DNA from: an uncultured Ruminococcus sp.
GTDB taxonomy: Bacteria > Bacillota > Clostridia > Oscillospirales > Acutalibacteraceae
Direction: 5' to 3'
DNA length: 61,439 nt
Assembly: GCA_902773325.1 (NCBI GenBank)
Contig: CACYDW010000015.1
Coordinates: 1 to 61,439 of the forward strand
Every line of letters begins with the position of its first letter. Position 1 is the stretch's first letter. Below, piece after piece: positions 60,141 through 61,439 of this stretch. Under the pieces are notes generated by a model. It saw only the letters and a program-made list of their open reading frames with translations, was not told where the DNA came from and searched no databases. A program made the translations under genes and the position numbers.

Positions 60141-61049
60141 ATGGCATTTACAGCGCAGGATGTAAAGACACTCAGAGAAAGAACAGGCTGCGGCATGATG
60201 GACTGCAAGAAGGCACTTACTCAGGCTGACGGCGATATGGATAAGGCAATAGATTTCCTCAGAGAGCAGGGTCTTGCAAAGGCTGCAAAGAAGGCTGCAA
60301 GAATCGCAGCCGAGGGTGTTGCTTTTGCAATGACAAACGATGAGGGCACAGCAGGTGTAGCTCTTGAAGTCAATGCTGAAACAGACTTTGTTGCAAAGAA
60401 CGCAGATTTCCAGGGCTTTGTTAAGACAGTTGCTCAGACCGTTCTTGCAGAAAGACCTGCTGATGTTGCAGAGCTTCTCACAAAGAACGCTCAGGGCACA
60501 GGAATGACCGTTGCAGATCTTCTTCAGGAGAAAATCCAGACAATCGGCGAGAACATCATTATCCGCCGTTTTGCTGTATTTGACGGTGCTGTTTCCACTT
60601 ATATTCACGCAGGCGGCAAGATCGCTGTTATGGTGAAGTTCGATACAGACGTTGCAGGCAGCGATGAATTCAAGGCTTATGCGAAGGATATCGCAATGCA
60701 GGTTGCTGCTGCTGCTCCTTCTTATCTTGACAAGACACAGGTTCCCGCAGAAGTACTCGAGCATGAAAAGAAGATCATGACCGAGCAGATGATCAACGAG
60801 GGCAAGCCTGCTGATAAGGTCGAAAAGATCGTTATGGGTAAGATCGGCAAGTACTATGAAGAAAACTGCCTTGTAAATCAGGTGTTCGTAAAGGACAGCA
60901 AGGTTAAGGTAGACCAGTATACAGCTCAGACTGCGAAGTCACTTGGCGGCAGCATTGCTATTGTTGACTTTGTACGCTTTGAGAAGGGTGAGGGTCTGGA
61001 GAAGCGTGAGGACGACTTTGCAGCAGAGGTTGCAAGCATGGTAAAATAA
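60141..61049 (+). CDS. tsf: Elongation factor Ts
   Basis: EF-Ts exchanges GDP for GTP on EF-Tu. The 302-residue protein starts MAFTAQDVKTLRERTGCGMM and continues with DCKKAL, the family N-terminus, and has ETDFVAKNADF in the core. ATG 60141 is chosen because GGAGGT lies before it; an upstream ATG at 60126 has no site. The length matches the long bacterial type. A 24-bp hairpin closes the operon. Confidence 0.98.
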   Translation: MAFTAQDVKTLRERTGCGMMDCKKALTQADGDMDKAIDFLREQGLAKAAKKAARIAAEGVAFAMTNDEGTAGVALEVNAETDFVAKNADFQGFVKTVAQTVLAERPADVAELLTKNAQGTGMTVADLLQEKIQTIGENIIIRRFAVFDGAVSTYIHAGGKIAVMVKFDTDVAGSDEFKAYAKDIAMQVAAAAPSYLDKTQVPAEVLEHEKKIMTEQMINEGKPADKVEKIVMGKIGKYYEENCLVNQVFVKDSKVKVDQYTAQTAKSLGGSIAIVDFVRFEKGEGLEKREDDFAAEVASMVK

Positions 61050-61087
61050 TGTCCTTAAGACTTGAATGCCAGATTCATTCTTGTATA

Positions 61088-61142
61088 TTTAAATACGCAG
61101 GAGGGTCGCTGTATGATGCAGCGACCCTCCTGCGTATTTAAA
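61088..61142 (+). terminator. Perfect 24-bp hairpin after tsf
   Basis: The arms 61088-61111 and 61119-61142 are exact inverses (core AGGAGGGTCGCTG) around the loop TATGATG. The outermost TTTAAA pairs supply A/T ends instead of a free T-run. It should be a strong 3' end. Confidence 0.85.
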
Positions 61143-61212
61143 GGAACACTGATCAAACAGTGTCCGAAGCAAAACTGACTGTGTGTCATCAGGTATTTTG
61201 GGGTATATTGAT

Positions 61213-61253
61213 AAAAATCCGAACCTATTTCCAAATGGAAAAAGGTTCGGATT
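61213..61253 (-). terminator. Terminator of the tRNA-Leu transcript
   Basis: AATCCGAACCT and AGGTTCGGATT form a perfect 11-bp stem. Read on the minus strand it ends in five T, so it fits termination of a tRNA transcript coming from the right edge. Confidence 0.75.
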
Positions 61254-61279
61254 ACGTTCTGTCAACATACTACAAAAAT

Positions 61280-61310
61280 GATATTTCTTTTGACGCGGGA
61301 AAGAAATATC
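61280..61310 (-). repeat. Inverted repeat downstream of tRNA-Leu
   Basis: GATATTTCTTT and AAAGAAATATC are exact 11-bp inverses around a 9-nt loop, between the tRNA 3' end and the terminator. It may help processing of the precursor. Confidence 0.5.
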
Positions 61311-61356
61311 GCGTCCGACAAAAGTCGAACGCGAATTGGGCGCGGCAACTCGCCGC

Positions 61357-61439
61357 TGGTGCAGGTAACAGGACTTGAACCTGCATGAAATTGCTTTCAC
61401 ATGGACCTGAACCATGCGCGTCTGCCAATTCCGCCATAC
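61357..61439 (-). tRNA. tRNA-Leu (CAG anticodon), 5' end cut by window edge
   Basis: On the minus strand the sequence reads GGCGGAATTGGCAGACGC (D-arm region), an anticodon stem CATGG/CCATG with the loop TTCAGGT, a variable arm typical of class II tRNAs, the T-arm GGTTCAAGTCC, and an encoded CCA at 61359-61357. The anticodon CAG reads CUG Leu codons. The 3' acceptor strand TACCTGC requires 5' GCAGGTA; only GTA is inside the window, so four bases are missing. Confidence 0.93.

Overview
The window looks like a chromosome segment of a Gram-positive clostridium, most likely a Ruminococcus-like member of the Oscillospiraceae. This rests on Firmicutes gene order (tig-clpP-clpX; ylxM-ffh-rpsP-khpA-rimM-trmD; signal peptidase-rbgA-rnhB-yraN; dnaD-dnaI; rpsB-tsf), GGAGG ribosome binding sites, sigma-A promoters, U-tailed terminators, DegV, YlxM and SpoIVFA/B-like proteins, and the remains of a surface alpha-amylase of the ruminococcal type. 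The species cannot be named from the sequence alone. Nearly all genes are housekeeping. No prophage, transposase, CRISPR array or rRNA was seen.

Layout. 1-5.7 kb: 3' end of groEL, rplS, three tandem signal peptidase I family genes (the first apparently catalytically dead), rbgA, rnhB, yraN. 5.8-9.9 kb: an unrecognised or DUF4299-like protein, an M19 dipeptidase, threonine synthase and a metallophosphoesterase. 10-13.4 kb: trigger factor, ClpP, ClpX. 13.7-17.6 kb: YlxM, Ffh, S16, KhpA, RimM, TrmD. 18.2-24.1 kb: HPr, a secreted CAP protein, O-acetylhomoserine sulfhydrylase behind a Met-rich 18-codon leader ORF, UvrC, and an OGG1-type glycosylase. 24.1-29.2 kb, minus strand: a SpoIVFB/SpoIVFA-like protease pair, a WYL regulator, a TPM protein and a zinc-ribbon membrane protein. 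29.5-32.6 kb: amidohydrolase, asparaginase (minus), exonuclease III. 32.6-38.3 kb: a Gld-type ABC exporter cluster with a DUF4340 protein and a GtrA protein. 38.4-41.3 kb, minus strand: a CNNM/CorC protein and a CdaR-type regulator. 41.8-50.1 kb: U32 protein, UvrB, a SUKH protein and a divergent type II topoisomerase pair. 50.3-57.5 kb: SecG with an acidic repeat tail, CCA-adding enzyme, DnaD, DnaI, DegV, RNase R. 57.8-59.1 kb: a broken amylase gene. 59.3-61.0 kb: S2 and EF-Ts. The right edge holds a partial tRNA-Leu(CAG) on the minus strand.

The genes fall into a few working groups: translation and ribosome assembly (L19, S2, S16, EF-Ts, RimM, TrmD, RbgA, KhpA, CCA enzyme, RNase R); protein targeting and turnover (signal peptidases, Ffh, SecG, trigger factor, ClpXP); DNA repair and replication (UvrB, UvrC, OGG, ExoIII, RNase HII, DnaD/DnaI, topoisomerase); and amino-acid metabolism (ThrC, MetY, asparaginase, M19). 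The most notable non-routine signals are a family of dispersed palindromic repeats (three copies), the dead signal peptidase, the metY leader ORF, a perfect hairpin over the Shine-Dalgarno site of the SpoIVFA-like gene, the divergent topoisomerase with Ala at the quinolone-determining Ser position, the SecG tail, and the amylase pseudogene.
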